NCBI GenBank assembly: GCA_035644395.1 | Contig: DASQOR010000077.1 | Location: 62,001-126,000 of the forward strand | Source: JBGPLJ01 sp035644395 | GTDB lineage: Bacteria; Pseudomonadota; Gammaproteobacteria; Steroidobacterales; Steroidobacteraceae | Length of the DNA stretch: 64,000 nt | Direction: 5' to 3' | Shown here: piece by piece, positions 42,696 through 49,971 of the stretch | Numbering within the stretch: position 1 is the stretch's first letter | Layout: the number at the start of each line of letters is the position of its first letter | Notes under the pieces: model-generated | Told to the model about the DNA's origin: nothing | Database searches by the model: none | The model's input: only the letters and a program-made list of their open reading frames with translations | Made by a program: the position numbers and the translations under genes

Positions 42696-43205
42696 GTGAT
42701 CAAGCAACTGTTGAACGCCATCGCCGTCGCCCTGGTCCTCATCGCGCCAGCGTTCGCCGACGCGGCCAAGGTCGACTTGAGCAAGGTGGTTCTGTCGGAC
42801 GATGACAAGGTGGCGACTTCGCAGCTGCTGGAATGGCTGCAGGCCCGCAGCTTCGACGCGTCGATGGTGAGCAACGTGCTCGTCTACCGGACCAAGGGAG
42901 TTCCGCTCAACATCACGGCACTGCAGGGGTCGGGCGAACTCGATCGCATCGTCTTCCTCTCGTACTACAGCCCGACGCCGGAAGCGAAGGGCAAGCCGGA
43001 GTTCGTCGAGCTCGCGCGCAAGCTCAACAGCTCCCAGAACTTCATGCAGGTGAAAGTGGACGAGGACGGCGATCTCGCCATCACTGCGAGCCTCACCTAT
43101 GTCGATGAAATCTCCGCCCGCGAATTCGACTACTTCGTGGACCTCTTCACGGCGGTGATGAGCCGCTACATCCTCACGGACGAAGCCCTGAAGATGCTGC
43201 AGTAA
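42696..43205 (+). CDS. Exported YbjN/sensory-transduction-like small protein
   Basis: The 169-residue product starts with a signal peptide (IKQLLNAIAVALVLIAPAFADA) and has a single alpha/beta domain. The strand-helix pattern FVELARKLNSSQNFMQVKVDEDGDLAITASLTYVDEISAREFDYFVDLF matches YbjN-like/type III chaperone-like folds. YbjN family members are linked to stress and motility traits without a known mechanism. The GTG at 42696 is chosen because GGAGGG lies eight bases upstream and the signal peptide begins there. An ATG at 42669 would add nine charged residues in front. It is followed by a 16-bp palindrome and the sRNA region. Confidence 0.65.
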   Translation: MIKQLLNAIAVALVLIAPAFADAAKVDLSKVVLSDDDKVATSQLLEWLQARSFDASMVSNVLVYRTKGVPLNITALQGSGELDRIVFLSYYSPTPEAKGKPEFVELARKLNSSQNFMQVKVDEDGDLAITASLTYVDEISAREFDYFVDLFTAVMSRYILTDEALKMLQ

Positions 43206-43212
43206 GGCCCGC

Positions 43213-43228
43213 AGGCCGGATCCGGCCT
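43213..43228. terminator. 16-bp palindrome after the YbjN-like gene
   Basis: AGGCCGGATCCGGCCT is a perfect palindrome eight bases past the stop codon. It would form a strong hairpin without a T-run. The rest of the stretch up to 43407 holds only a GTTCA-G-TGAAC palindrome at 43294-43304 and no gene. Confidence 0.35.
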
Positions 43229-43407
43229 CGAGCCGGGCGCCAGCCCGTCGACTCGATGCAGCGCCCCATGGCAGGGCGGCACAGCATTGGACGGTTCAGT
43301 GAACAGAGCTGTCTATCCCCTTGATCCCCCAGTGTTTGGCCGCAGATTTCCGCCGGCCGTAGGAATTCGCCGACATGAAGAAGGCGTAATTGTTAAGACC
43401 GGCCGGA

Positions 43408-43436
43408 TTGGAACTTCGCTATACAAGCCCTATCTA
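43408..43436 (+). promoter_or_regulatory. Promoter of the predicted sRNA
   Basis: TTGGAA (43408-43413), a 17-base spacer and TATCTA (43431-43436) form a good sigma-70 match. Transcription would start near 43443, right before the first stem-loop. A second -10-like TATACA lies at 43420. Confidence 0.6.
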
Positions 43437-43442
43437 ACAGGC

Positions 43443-43557
43443 CCGAGTGTGCAACGACACTCCCCCGCTTTCCTCCCTGAGCGGGGTCAATACCCGATCT
43501 GTTATCCCCAGATCGGGTTAGTCTGCCCCGGTGGCTCTGCCGCCGGGGTATTTTTTT
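43443..43557 (+). ncRNA. Predicted trans-acting sRNA with C-rich loops (polA-engB interval)
   Basis: Four stem-loops are visible in order. SL1 is GAGTGT/ACACTC (43445-43462). SL2 is CCCCGC/GCGGGG (43463-43486) with a loop containing CCTCCCT. SL3 is ACCCGATCT/AGATCGGGT (43492-43518) with loop GTTATCCCC. The terminator hairpin CCCCGGTGGC/GCCGCCGGGG (43526-43548) ends in TATTTTTTT. The length is about 115 nucleotides. The site corresponds to Spot 42 in E. coli and ErsA in Pseudomonas, both between polA and engB (yihA). C-rich unpaired loops are what Xanthomonas sX13-type sRNAs use to bind G-rich ribosome binding sites. Hfq-dependent repression of GGAGG-containing messages is therefore likely but not shown. 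Confidence 0.85.
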
Positions 43558-43565
43558 GCAGGCCC

Positions 43566-44153
43566 CTACTTGCCCCCGAGGAGCTGCCGAAGCCGGCCCC
43601 GGGCGGTTTCCAGGCCGCTGCCCGAGTGGGCGGAAAAGAGCTGCACCGTGGCACGGCCTTGCAGTTCCTTCGCTGCAGCGGCCAGCGCGAGCCGCGCCTC
43701 GTTGCGCTTCAACTTGTCTTCCTTGGTGAGCAGCACGTGCACGACCCGCGGTGCCGATTCAATCCAGCCGATCAGCTGCCGATCCATGTCGGTCAGCCCG
43801 CGACGCGCATCGATGATCAGCACGACGCCGAGCAGGGACGCGCGCCCCGCAAAATATTTCTGGATGAGATCGCCCCAGTGCTCGCGCATGGCGACCGGCA
43901 CCTTGGCGAATCCGTAGCCCGGCAAATCCACCAGGCGCTCGGCCGCCGTCAGCTCGAAGAAATTGATGAGCCGCGTCTGGCCCGGTGACTTGCTGGTGCG
44001 CGCCAGCGAGCGCCGTCCGAGGATGGTATTGATGGCGCTCGACTTGCCCGAGTTCGAGCGGCCGGCAAAAGCGACTTCGCTTCCCTGGTCCACGGGAAAC
44101 TGCCGCGGGTCGTTCGCGCTCAGGATGAATTTCGCTTGCGGGTAGAGCGCCAT
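43566..44153 (-). CDS. engB: Ribosome-biogenesis GTPase EngB (YihA)
   Basis: EngB is a small TRAFAC GTPase needed for 50S assembly. The 195-residue product has G1 AGRSNSGKSS, G2 around SPGQTRLINF, G3 VDLPGYGFAK, G4 LTKEDKLKR (TKED in place of TKxD with K at the base-reading position) and G5 near FSAHSGSG. This is the normal family order and size. The gene converges with the sRNA, whose terminator ends nine bases from its stop. It is divergent from cytochrome c4 across 83 bases. The arrangement polA/engB/cc4/dsbA is the same as in Pseudomonas. Confidence 0.96.
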   Translation of the reverse strand: MALYPQAKFILSANDPRQFPVDQGSEVAFAGRSNSGKSSAINTILGRRSLARTSKSPGQTRLINFFELTAAERLVDLPGYGFAKVPVAMREHWGDLIQKYFAGRASLLGVVLIIDARRGLTDMDRQLIGWIESAPRVVHVLLTKEDKLKRNEARLALAAAAKELQGRATVQLFSAHSGSGLETARGRLRQLLGGK

Positions 44154-44236
44154 GGAGCCTTTGCCGGGTGCCTGGGTCTGGACTTAAATGATTGAAGCTA
44201 GTGTACAATTCGCCGCTCTTGAGGGAGCTACGAAGA

Positions 44237-44848
44237 ATGTCGGTTCGGGTCGTCATTGTCGCCGCGCTGTTCGCGGTGGCGCCACAAGCCACAGTTCTCG
44301 CCGACGGAAACGCCGAAGCCGGCGCCGCGAAATCGGCCGTGTGCGGCGCCTGCCATGGCCTGAACGGCCATAGCGTCAACCCGATCTGGCCGAATCTCGC
44401 CGGCCAGCACGCGAACTACACGGTCGAGCAGGTCAAGGCCATCCAGAAGGGCGAGAAGCGCTCGAACCCGACGATGCAGCCGCTCGTCGCCAACCTGTCC
44501 GACGAGGACATCCAGGACATCGCCGCTTACTACGCGACGCAGACCGAATCGGGCCTCGAAGCGGATCCTTCGTACTGGAAGTCCGGCGAAAGGATCTATC
44601 GCGGCGGCATCGAGGCGCGCAGCGTTCCGGCCTGCATCGCCTGTCACGGCCCCATCGGCCGCGGCAATGCGCCGGCGAAATATCCGGCCGTGCGCGCCCA
44701 GCATGCGCAATACACACTGAAGCAGCTGCACGACTACAAGTCGGGCGAGCGCAAAACCGGTCCCGGCGGCATCATGCAGACGATTGCCGGGCGCTTGAGC
44801 GAGGAAGAAATGCGGGACCTCGCCTCGTATATCCAGGGCCTGCGCTGA
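44237..44848 (+). CDS. Dihaem cytochrome c4
   Basis: The 203-residue product has a signal peptide ending TVLADG and two cytochrome c domains with haem motifs CGACH and CIACH. The Met ligands are likely in NPTMQPL and GGIMQTIAG. Cytochrome c4 shuttles electrons in the periplasm between bc1-type complexes and terminal oxidases. GAGGGAG nine bases upstream supports the ATG used over an earlier TTG. Its place between engB and dsbA is the conserved gammaproteobacterial one. Confidence 0.94.
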   Translation: MSVRVVIVAALFAVAPQATVLADGNAEAGAAKSAVCGACHGLNGHSVNPIWPNLAGQHANYTVEQVKAIQKGEKRSNPTMQPLVANLSDEDIQDIAAYYATQTESGLEADPSYWKSGERIYRGGIEARSVPACIACHGPIGRGNAPAKYPAVRAQHAQYTLKQLHDYKSGERKTGPGGIMQTIAGRLSEEEMRDLASYIQGLR

Positions 44849-44921
44849 AGCGCGCGTCCGCGAACCGCGGGCGACGACTGGTTGTCGAAGCCCCGGTTGC
44901 CAACTTGCTCGGGAGTAACTT

Positions 44922-45815
44922 ATGACAAGGCTTGCCTGGCTTGCGGCGGTGAGCTGCCTCTTCCTCGCCGCTTGCGGTCAGCAGTCGTCGCCGGCGCCTG
45001 ACAGCGCGACTGGCGCAACGGCGCCGACCGCCGCCGCATCGGCTCCGGCCGCGGCACCCGCCGCAACATCCACGCCTGCGACGCCGGCTGCGCCGGCTGA
45101 AGTCGTCAATGCCGGTGAAGATCTCGAAACGGTGGACTCCGAGGCTGCGGCGACGGCCTCGCCGAGCCCCCTGCTCGCCGCGGCCATGGCTGCGGTACCG
45201 CCCGCTGCAGCGCCGGGCAAGTGGAAGAAAAACGAGCACTACCTGGAGCTCGTCCCGACGCAGCCGACGGTGACCAACCTCAAGAGCGGTCACGTCGAGG
45301 TGGTCGAGGTGTTCTGGTATGCCTGCCCGCACTGCTACGCGCTCGACCCGCTGATCGACTCCTGGGTCAAGAAGGGCAAGCCCGTGTACGTGGATTTCGT
45401 GCGCATGCCGGCCATGTGGAACCCGGGCACGCAGCTCCTTGGCCGCATGTACTACACCGTCGAGGCGCTCGGCCGGCTCCCTGAGATGCATTCCAGGATC
45501 TTCGAGACGGCCCACCAGAATCAGCTGACGCTGATCGACCGGGGCGGCGATGCGGTGGCAACCGGGAAGCTCCAGGCTGACTTCGCGAGCCAGTTTGCAA
45601 TATCGGAAGCCGACTACCTGAAGGAGTACAACGGATTCGGCGTCGACCAGAGGATGCGCCGGGCGGAGCAGCTCGGCCGTGCGTACCTGGTCACGGCGGT
45701 GCCCACGTTCGTGGTCAACGGCAAGTACGTGACGGACGTCGGCCACGCCGGCGGCGAGCAGCAGATCTTCGATCTGCTGGACGATCTCGCCGCGATGGAG
45801 AAAGCCGGCCGCTGA
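44922..45815 (+). CDS. dsbA: Lipid-anchored DsbA-type thiol oxidase
   Basis: The 297-residue product has a thioredoxin-like DsbA domain with CPHC (135-138, in VFWYACPHCYALD) and cis-Pro segment TAVPTFVVNGKY. Unlike typical DsbA it begins with a lipobox (LFLAAC, Cys18). It then has about 75 residues of Ala/Pro/Thr-rich linker before the domain, so the enzyme should be tethered to a membrane on the periplasmic side. DsbA introduces disulfides into exported proteins and is reoxidised by DsbB. It follows cytochrome c4 by 73 bases and may be co-transcribed with it. Confidence 0.92.
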   Translation: MTRLAWLAAVSCLFLAACGQQSSPAPDSATGATAPTAAASAPAAAPAATSTPATPAAPAEVVNAGEDLETVDSEAAATASPSPLLAAAMAAVPPAAAPGKWKKNEHYLELVPTQPTVTNLKSGHVEVVEVFWYACPHCYALDPLIDSWVKKGKPVYVDFVRMPAMWNPGTQLLGRMYYTVEALGRLPEMHSRIFETAHQNQLTLIDRGGDAVATGKLQADFASQFAISEADYLKEYNGFGVDQRMRRAEQLGRAYLVTAVPTFVVNGKYVTDVGHAGGEQQIFDLLDDLAAMEKAGR

Positions 45816-45836
45816 TGCGCAGCGCGGCGAGCGCTC

Positions 45837-46808
45837 ATGATCAACGTATTCGTCAAGCAAGCGCAGGGACTGAAGCGCCTGGACCCGGCGCCCACGACGC
45901 TCCCTGACGACGTCATCTGGGTCGACCTCGTCGAGCCGAGCGGCGAAGAGGAACGCATGATCGAGCACGCGCTCGGCATCGATGTTCCGACGCGCGAGGA
46001 AATGAAGGAAATCGAGGCGTCGAGCCGCCTCTACGAGGAGCACGGTGCGCTCTTCATGACCGCGACCGTCGCCACCAAGCTCGACACGGACCTGCCGGAA
46101 AGCGCGCAGGTCACGTTCATCCTCGCGCAGAACCGCCTCGTCACGAATCGCTACGTCGACCCGCTGCCGTTTCGCCGCTTCATCGCGTACGCGGAGCGTC
46201 ACCCGGCGAGCTGCACCTCCGCGCCGATCGTGCTCTCGGGCATCATCGAATCGGTCATCAACCGCATTGCCGATGTGCTCGAGCGCGTGGGCACGGATCT
46301 TGACCAGCTTTCGACGGAAATCTTCGCGCCGCCGCGCAGGCGCCAGCGCGCGGCACGCAACTTCCGGCTGGTGCTCGATCGCATCGGCCAGGGCGGCGAT
46401 CTCACCTCGAAGGCGCGCGAGAGTCTCGTGAGCCTCGGGCGGGTGTGCGCCTTCGTGCAGCAATCGCCGCTCCTGAAGCTCGACAAGTCGACGGTCGAGC
46501 GCTTCCGCTCATTGAGCCGCGACGTGCTCGCGCTCTCCGATCATTCGTCCTTCCTCGGCAACAAGACGACGTTCCTGCTCGAGGCGACGCTCGGCATGAT
46601 CAACATCGACCAGAACAACATCATCAAGATCTTCTCGGTCGTCACGGTCTTCATGCTGCCGCCGTCCGTGATCGTCGGCTGGTTCGGCATGAATTTTCAG
46701 CACCTGCCCTGGCTGCAGACGGAGCACGGGCCGCTCATCGCGCTCGGGCTCATGCTCCTCTCCGCGCTCATTCCCTACGCGATCTTCAAGCGGCTCGGCT
46801 GGCTGTAG
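45837..46808 (+). CDS. corA: CorA-family magnesium/cobalt transporter
   Basis: CorA is a pentameric channel for Mg2+ and other divalent ions. The 323-residue product has the cytoplasmic N-terminal domain (IWVDLVEPSGEEE, VPTREEMKEIEASSRLY, ALFMTATVATKLD). A long helix leads to the first membrane helix. The signature GMNFQHLPWL follows, then a second helix ending KRLGWL. The size and GMN motif are typical. It starts 21 bases after dsbA. The next gene region, a peptide biosynthetic operon, is separated by 147 bases of promoter-like sequence. Confidence 0.92.
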   Translation: MINVFVKQAQGLKRLDPAPTTLPDDVIWVDLVEPSGEEERMIEHALGIDVPTREEMKEIEASSRLYEEHGALFMTATVATKLDTDLPESAQVTFILAQNRLVTNRYVDPLPFRRFIAYAERHPASCTSAPIVLSGIIESVINRIADVLERVGTDLDQLSTEIFAPPRRRQRAARNFRLVLDRIGQGGDLTSKARESLVSLGRVCAFVQQSPLLKLDKSTVERFRSLSRDVLALSDHSSFLGNKTTFLLEATLGMINIDQNNIIKIFSVVTVFMLPPSVIVGWFGMNFQHLPWLQTEHGPLIALGLMLLSALIPYAIFKRLGWL

Positions 46809-46887
46809 CCGGCCGCGCCAGCCAAATCTGCATCATTCGATCAGCTTTGCGCGTTTGGCGGCAATGCACGTACGCGTAGGATTTGCG

Positions 46888-46908
46888 CGTCACGGGATCG
46901 TCGTGACG
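46888..46908. promoter_or_regulatory. Inverted repeat upstream of the peptide operon
   Basis: CGTCACG and CGTGACG are perfect seven-base arms around seven bases, 48 bases before the peptide start. A TACGCGTA palindrome lies just upstream (46871-46878). Either could bind a regulator of the operon. Confidence 0.35.
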
Positions 46909-46955
46909 AATGCGGTTCGCCGCTCGTAACTCCCCAGCCAGGATCGGAGGATGTC

Positions 46956-47081
46956 ATGGATGAGAACCAAGTCATTTCGGTAGAGGAACTGGAAGCCCGC
47001 TTCGAGATGGAAACGCTGGTCACCGGCGGCAACGATGTGCTGCCGGACTGGACCTGCAAGTGCGAGTTCTCGAGCAAGTGA
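46956..47081 (+). CDS. Predicted ribosomal peptide (RiPP) precursor
   Basis: The 41-residue peptide has an acidic, helix-prone N-terminal part (ISVEELEARFEMETL), a Gly-Gly at 24-25, and a C-terminal part NDVLPDWTCKCEFSSK with two Cys at 34 and 36. This leader/core layout, the Gly-Gly junction and the neighbouring PqqD-like domain protease fit a ribosomally made, post-translationally modified peptide. GGAGG ends five bases before the ATG, a strong ribosome binding site. ATGs at 46951 and 46960 lie in another frame that stops after about ten codons. No homologous precursor family comes to mind. The core boundaries are inference. Confidence 0.75.
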   Translation: MDENQVISVEELEARFEMETLVTGGNDVLPDWTCKCEFSSK

Positions 47082-47157
47082 CGTGAGCGCCGCCGGAGTT
47101 CCTGCGCGGCCGTGCACCGGAGCTCCGGCGGCAAACCTGACGGTCACGCCAGCCCGC

Positions 47158-48315
47158 ATGAATTCGCCGCTCCCACGTCTGCGGGACGACGTCGTCATTC
47201 GAAGATTCGACGGTGACGCGCGAGCGGCGCAATTCGTCGCAGCCGTCGACGGCCGTCACTTCCTCATCAGCGATGTCGCGGCAGCCCTGCTGGAAATGAC
47301 GCGCGAAGCAAGCACGCCGACGGCGCTGGCGAGCCGCATGACCCGCGAATTCGGCCGGTCCTATGACACCGCAGAGCTGGAGCGGACATTGCGAACGCGC
47401 ATACCGGCCGTGTTCTTTCAACGTGAGGACACCGCCCGTCTCGGGGGGCCCCTGTCCGCACGACTGCGGCTCTTCAGCGCCGCTGCGCTCGCGCCGCTCC
47501 TCGAGGTTCTGGCAACCGGCTTTGCTCCGATCGTGGCCATCGTGCTGCTGGGCGCCTTCCTGGTCGCTGATGCCGCTGTGGGCGCCGCGCTCTGGCAACA
47601 GGGTCTCGGCGTTGCTTCGTCGAGTTCGTTCGCCGGTGCGTTGGCGCTCATCGTCGCGGGCGTTGCGATCCACGAAGTCGGCCACCTGAGCGCGTGCCGC
47701 CGCTACGGCGCCACGCACGGCGGCATCGGCGCAGGACTGTACTGGTGCATGCCCGTGTTCTATGCGGAAGTGCATGGGGCCTGGATGCTCGCTCGCAAAG
47801 AGCGGGCCGTCGTGGACATCGCGGGAGTCTATTTTCAGTGCGTGTACCTCCTTGTGCTCGCCACCGTCTGGCTCGCCCATCCGTCGGGGACGGTGTTCGT
47901 CGCCCTCTGGAGCAGCCATTTCCTGGTGCTCAATACGCTGAATCCGGTTCTGAAATACGACGGCTACTGGCTGCTCTGCGATCTCAGCGGCCGTTACAAC
48001 CTGCACGCGCAGATTCGCGCCATCGCGCGACAGTCGCTGGACTCGCTCTGGCGCGGCTCCTGCACGCCACCGCCGGCCCGCGATGTCGCATTGCTCGCCC
48101 TCTTCCTTGCGCTCGCAACGGCATACTTCGCCTACCTGCTCTACTTCATGGGGCACAACCTGGCCTATGCGGCGAGCAATCTGTCGGGCGACAGGTCCGC
48201 GTGGCAGTTGTCTCTGGCATCCATGGGATTGGTGCTGCTGGTTGCCGCGGCCGCCGGTGTGAGCCTGCTACTGGCGCGCGCCGTTCAATCGATCGTCGGC
48301 CATGCGCCTCGGTAG
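47158..48315 (+). CDS. M50-type membrane metalloprotease with N-terminal PqqD-like recognition domain
   Basis: The first 90 residues form a PqqD-like RiPP recognition element (DVVIRRF... VDGRHFLISDVAAALLEM, EFGRSYDTAELERTL). The rest is a site-2-protease-like membrane domain with HEVGH (172-176) and the third zinc ligand in NPVLKYDGYW (Asp268). About seven helices are visible. Related proteins in peptide clusters process or export modified peptides. It follows the precursor gene and overlaps the next gene by 14 bases. The ATG used has no clear ribosome binding site; an in-frame GTG at 47083, two bases after the precursor stop, would add 25 residues and couple the two genes. Confidence 0.82.
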   Translation: MNSPLPRLRDDVVIRRFDGDARAAQFVAAVDGRHFLISDVAAALLEMTREASTPTALASRMTREFGRSYDTAELERTLRTRIPAVFFQREDTARLGGPLSARLRLFSAAALAPLLEVLATGFAPIVAIVLLGAFLVADAAVGAALWQQGLGVASSSSFAGALALIVAGVAIHEVGHLSACRRYGATHGGIGAGLYWCMPVFYAEVHGAWMLARKERAVVDIAGVYFQCVYLLVLATVWLAHPSGTVFVALWSSHFLVLNTLNPVLKYDGYWLLCDLSGRYNLHAQIRAIARQSLDSLWRGSCTPPPARDVALLALFLALATAYFAYLLYFMGHNLAYAASNLSGDRSAWQLSLASMGLVLLVAAAAGVSLLLARAVQSIVGHAPR

Positions 48316-49075
48316 CTTGCAGGACCGCCTTTGCGCGCTGACCCGCAGCCGATCGCAGCAGCGGGCGCTCAGCGTGCTGGCGGGAGAGCCGGGCAATGGC
48401 GTCCTGATCATGCCGACCACGGTCGGCGCACTCGGTCTCGCGCAGCTGCTGTGTGCGCGCCGCTCCTGTCGCGTTACATCGGGCCCGGTGACCACGGAGC
48501 CGCGGTGGAACCTCCTGCCGCACCTGCGAACGCCGGCCGAGATCGTGCGCGAATTCGCCGGGGAGCGCCGCCTTGGTGCGCTCGTCATCAGCTTTCCGGA
48601 CCAGATCGCGGGCGAAGGCGAATCCTTCGTGACCGTGCGCTTCCTCGGGCTGGAGCGGCGATTTTCACTCCTCGAGGCGGTGCTCGTGCTGCGTCATCAA
48701 CCGTACGCCTATCAGTACCGCAGCGGCCTGCCATTCGGCGCATTCCAGCTGAAACCGATTCACTACAGCGGTGCCTTCAGCAGCGCCGACCATCGCACCG
48801 CGCCGGCTCACCTGACACGCACCCTGCTTTCGGGCCTGGAGGAGGAACTCCGGCGCCCGCCGCCGGACTGGCTTGGCGCCGCCAGCTTCGCGCTGAAAAG
48901 CGCCGCGGCGTACGAGTATCGCGTGCGAGAGGACTTGAAGGAGATCGAATCGCTATTGCGTCTCGCGCTCGCCGCCGGCGGCGAGCGCCAGGCGGACCTC
49001 GATCCGGTGCTCACGCGCGTAACGTCCCTGGTTCGAGACCCGGCCCGCGCGAGCTTGCGGATCCGGCAGCACTGA
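48302..49075 (+). CDS. Divergent LpxL-fold protein lacking the catalytic His
   Basis: The 257-residue product has no obvious signal or zinc site. The order GVLIMPTTVGALGLAQLL, then LVISFPDQIAGEGESFVTVRFLG (FPDQ at 98-101) and RRFSLLEAVLVLRHQPYAYQY parallels LpxL/HtrB acyltransferases. There the segments are LTGHFGNWELL, LPDQ...VPFFG and a Gly/Ala-rich helix. Where those enzymes have the catalytic His this protein has Thr-Thr, so it may be non-catalytic or use other chemistry. It overlaps the protease gene and precedes the hydrolase lipoprotein by 29 bases. The relationship is inferred by eye and needs a profile comparison. Confidence 0.5.
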   Translation: MRLGSLQDRLCALTRSRSQQRALSVLAGEPGNGVLIMPTTVGALGLAQLLCARRSCRVTSGPVTTEPRWNLLPHLRTPAEIVREFAGERRLGALVISFPDQIAGEGESFVTVRFLGLERRFSLLEAVLVLRHQPYAYQYRSGLPFGAFQLKPIHYSGAFSSADHRTAPAHLTRTLLSGLEEELRRPPPDWLGAASFALKSAAAYEYRVREDLKEIESLLRLALAAGGERQADLDPVLTRVTSLVRDPARASLRIRQH

Positions 49076-49104
49076 TATCCGAGCACTGATTGGAGGGTGT
49101 CATC

Positions 49105-49971
49105 ATGCAGCGCCGGATCCGGGTGTGGGTGCGATCGATCTGGAACCTGTCGGCAACGATCGTGCTGCTCTGCCTGCCGGGCGGCTGCATGCATGTCCGT
49201 CTCGGCGCCAGCGACATGCTTGCGCCGGACGATCCGCCCGTCGCGTCCAGCCTGCCCGCGGGCTACGTCGTCGAAGATGCGCTCATCCGTCGGGCAGAAC
49301 GCGTCATCGGAATCACTCGCGCGCATCGCCCCGGCAATCGCGTCGTCGTGATCTTCTGCGGCGGCGACAGCTTCCGGCGCTCGCGGGAAGGCGGGTCGGT
49401 GCTTGCGGCGCTCGCGCGGGATGCGGACGTCGTACTGTTCGACTACCCGGGATTTGGCACGAGCACCGGGTCGCCGACTCCTGACGCGCTGCTCGACAAC
49501 GCTCGCGCGACCGCCGATTACGTGGCAAGGCTGCCACATGCGGCCGGCCAGCAGCGCTTGCTCTACGGATTCTCCCTGGGCGGCATGGTTGCAGCCGAGC
49601 TCGCAAGGGAGCGACCGTTCGACGCCATGATCCTTGAGGCCACGGCGCCCGATGTTGCGAGCTGGGCCCGGACGCAGATTCCGTGGTACGCAAAGCCCTT
49701 CGTGCGGGTCGATCTGGACCCGGTCCTCGCGGACATCGACAGCGTCCGCGCACTGCAGTCATTCAGCGGCCGCATCCTCATTCTTGCGGGTGGCCGCGAC
49801 GAGCAAGCGCCGCCGGCGCTTTCCCGCAAGCTCGCGCAGGGCCTCACGGCCCTCGGCCGCAAGGCCGAACTGCGTGAGTTTCCCGATGCGAAGCACGGCG
49901 AGATCTACAAGGCCCCGACCTATCGGACGGTCATCGACCCGTTCCTCGCAAGCCTGGTGAGCGCACGATGA
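49105..49971 (+). CDS. Exported alpha/beta hydrolase, probable lipoprotein
   Basis: The 288-residue product has a signal sequence ending LLCLPGGC, a lipobox-like site with Leu at -4 and Pro at -3 rather than the usual pattern. An alpha/beta hydrolase fold follows. VVIFCGGDSF supplies the oxyanion region, FDYPGFGTSTG follows, the nucleophile is in GFSLGGM (Ser157), and LAGGRDEQAP and DAKHGEIY supply the acid and His. Such periplasmic hydrolases can release or transfer acyl groups, so it may act as a thioesterase or acyl-releasing enzyme for the operon's product. GGAGG upstream fixes the ATG. The stop overlaps the next start (ATGA). Confidence 0.8.
   Translation: MQRRIRVWVRSIWNLSATIVLLCLPGGCMHVRLGASDMLAPDDPPVASSLPAGYVVEDALIRRAERVIGITRAHRPGNRVVVIFCGGDSFRRSREGGSVLAALARDADVVLFDYPGFGTSTGSPTPDALLDNARATADYVARLPHAAGQQRLLYGFSLGGMVAAELARERPFDAMILEATAPDVASWARTQIPWYAKPFVRVDLDPVLADIDSVRALQSFSGRILILAGGRDEQAPPALSRKLAQGLTALGRKAELREFPDAKHGEIYKAPTYRTVIDPFLASLVSAR

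Noticed and set aside
44772..46463. 563-codon open frame on the minus strand opposite dsbA and corA
   Set aside because: It is an antisense shadow of high-GC genes with clear family matches; its composition (His/Arg/Asp-rich) and lack of any domain show it is not a gene.
46951..46990. Earlier ATG at 46951 as the start of the peptide
   Set aside because: It is in a different frame that stops after about ten codons; the ribosome binding site serves the ATG at 46956.
47020..48156. 378-codon minus-strand frame opposite the M50 protease
   Set aside because: It runs against the HEVGH protease gene and has no motif or ribosome binding site.
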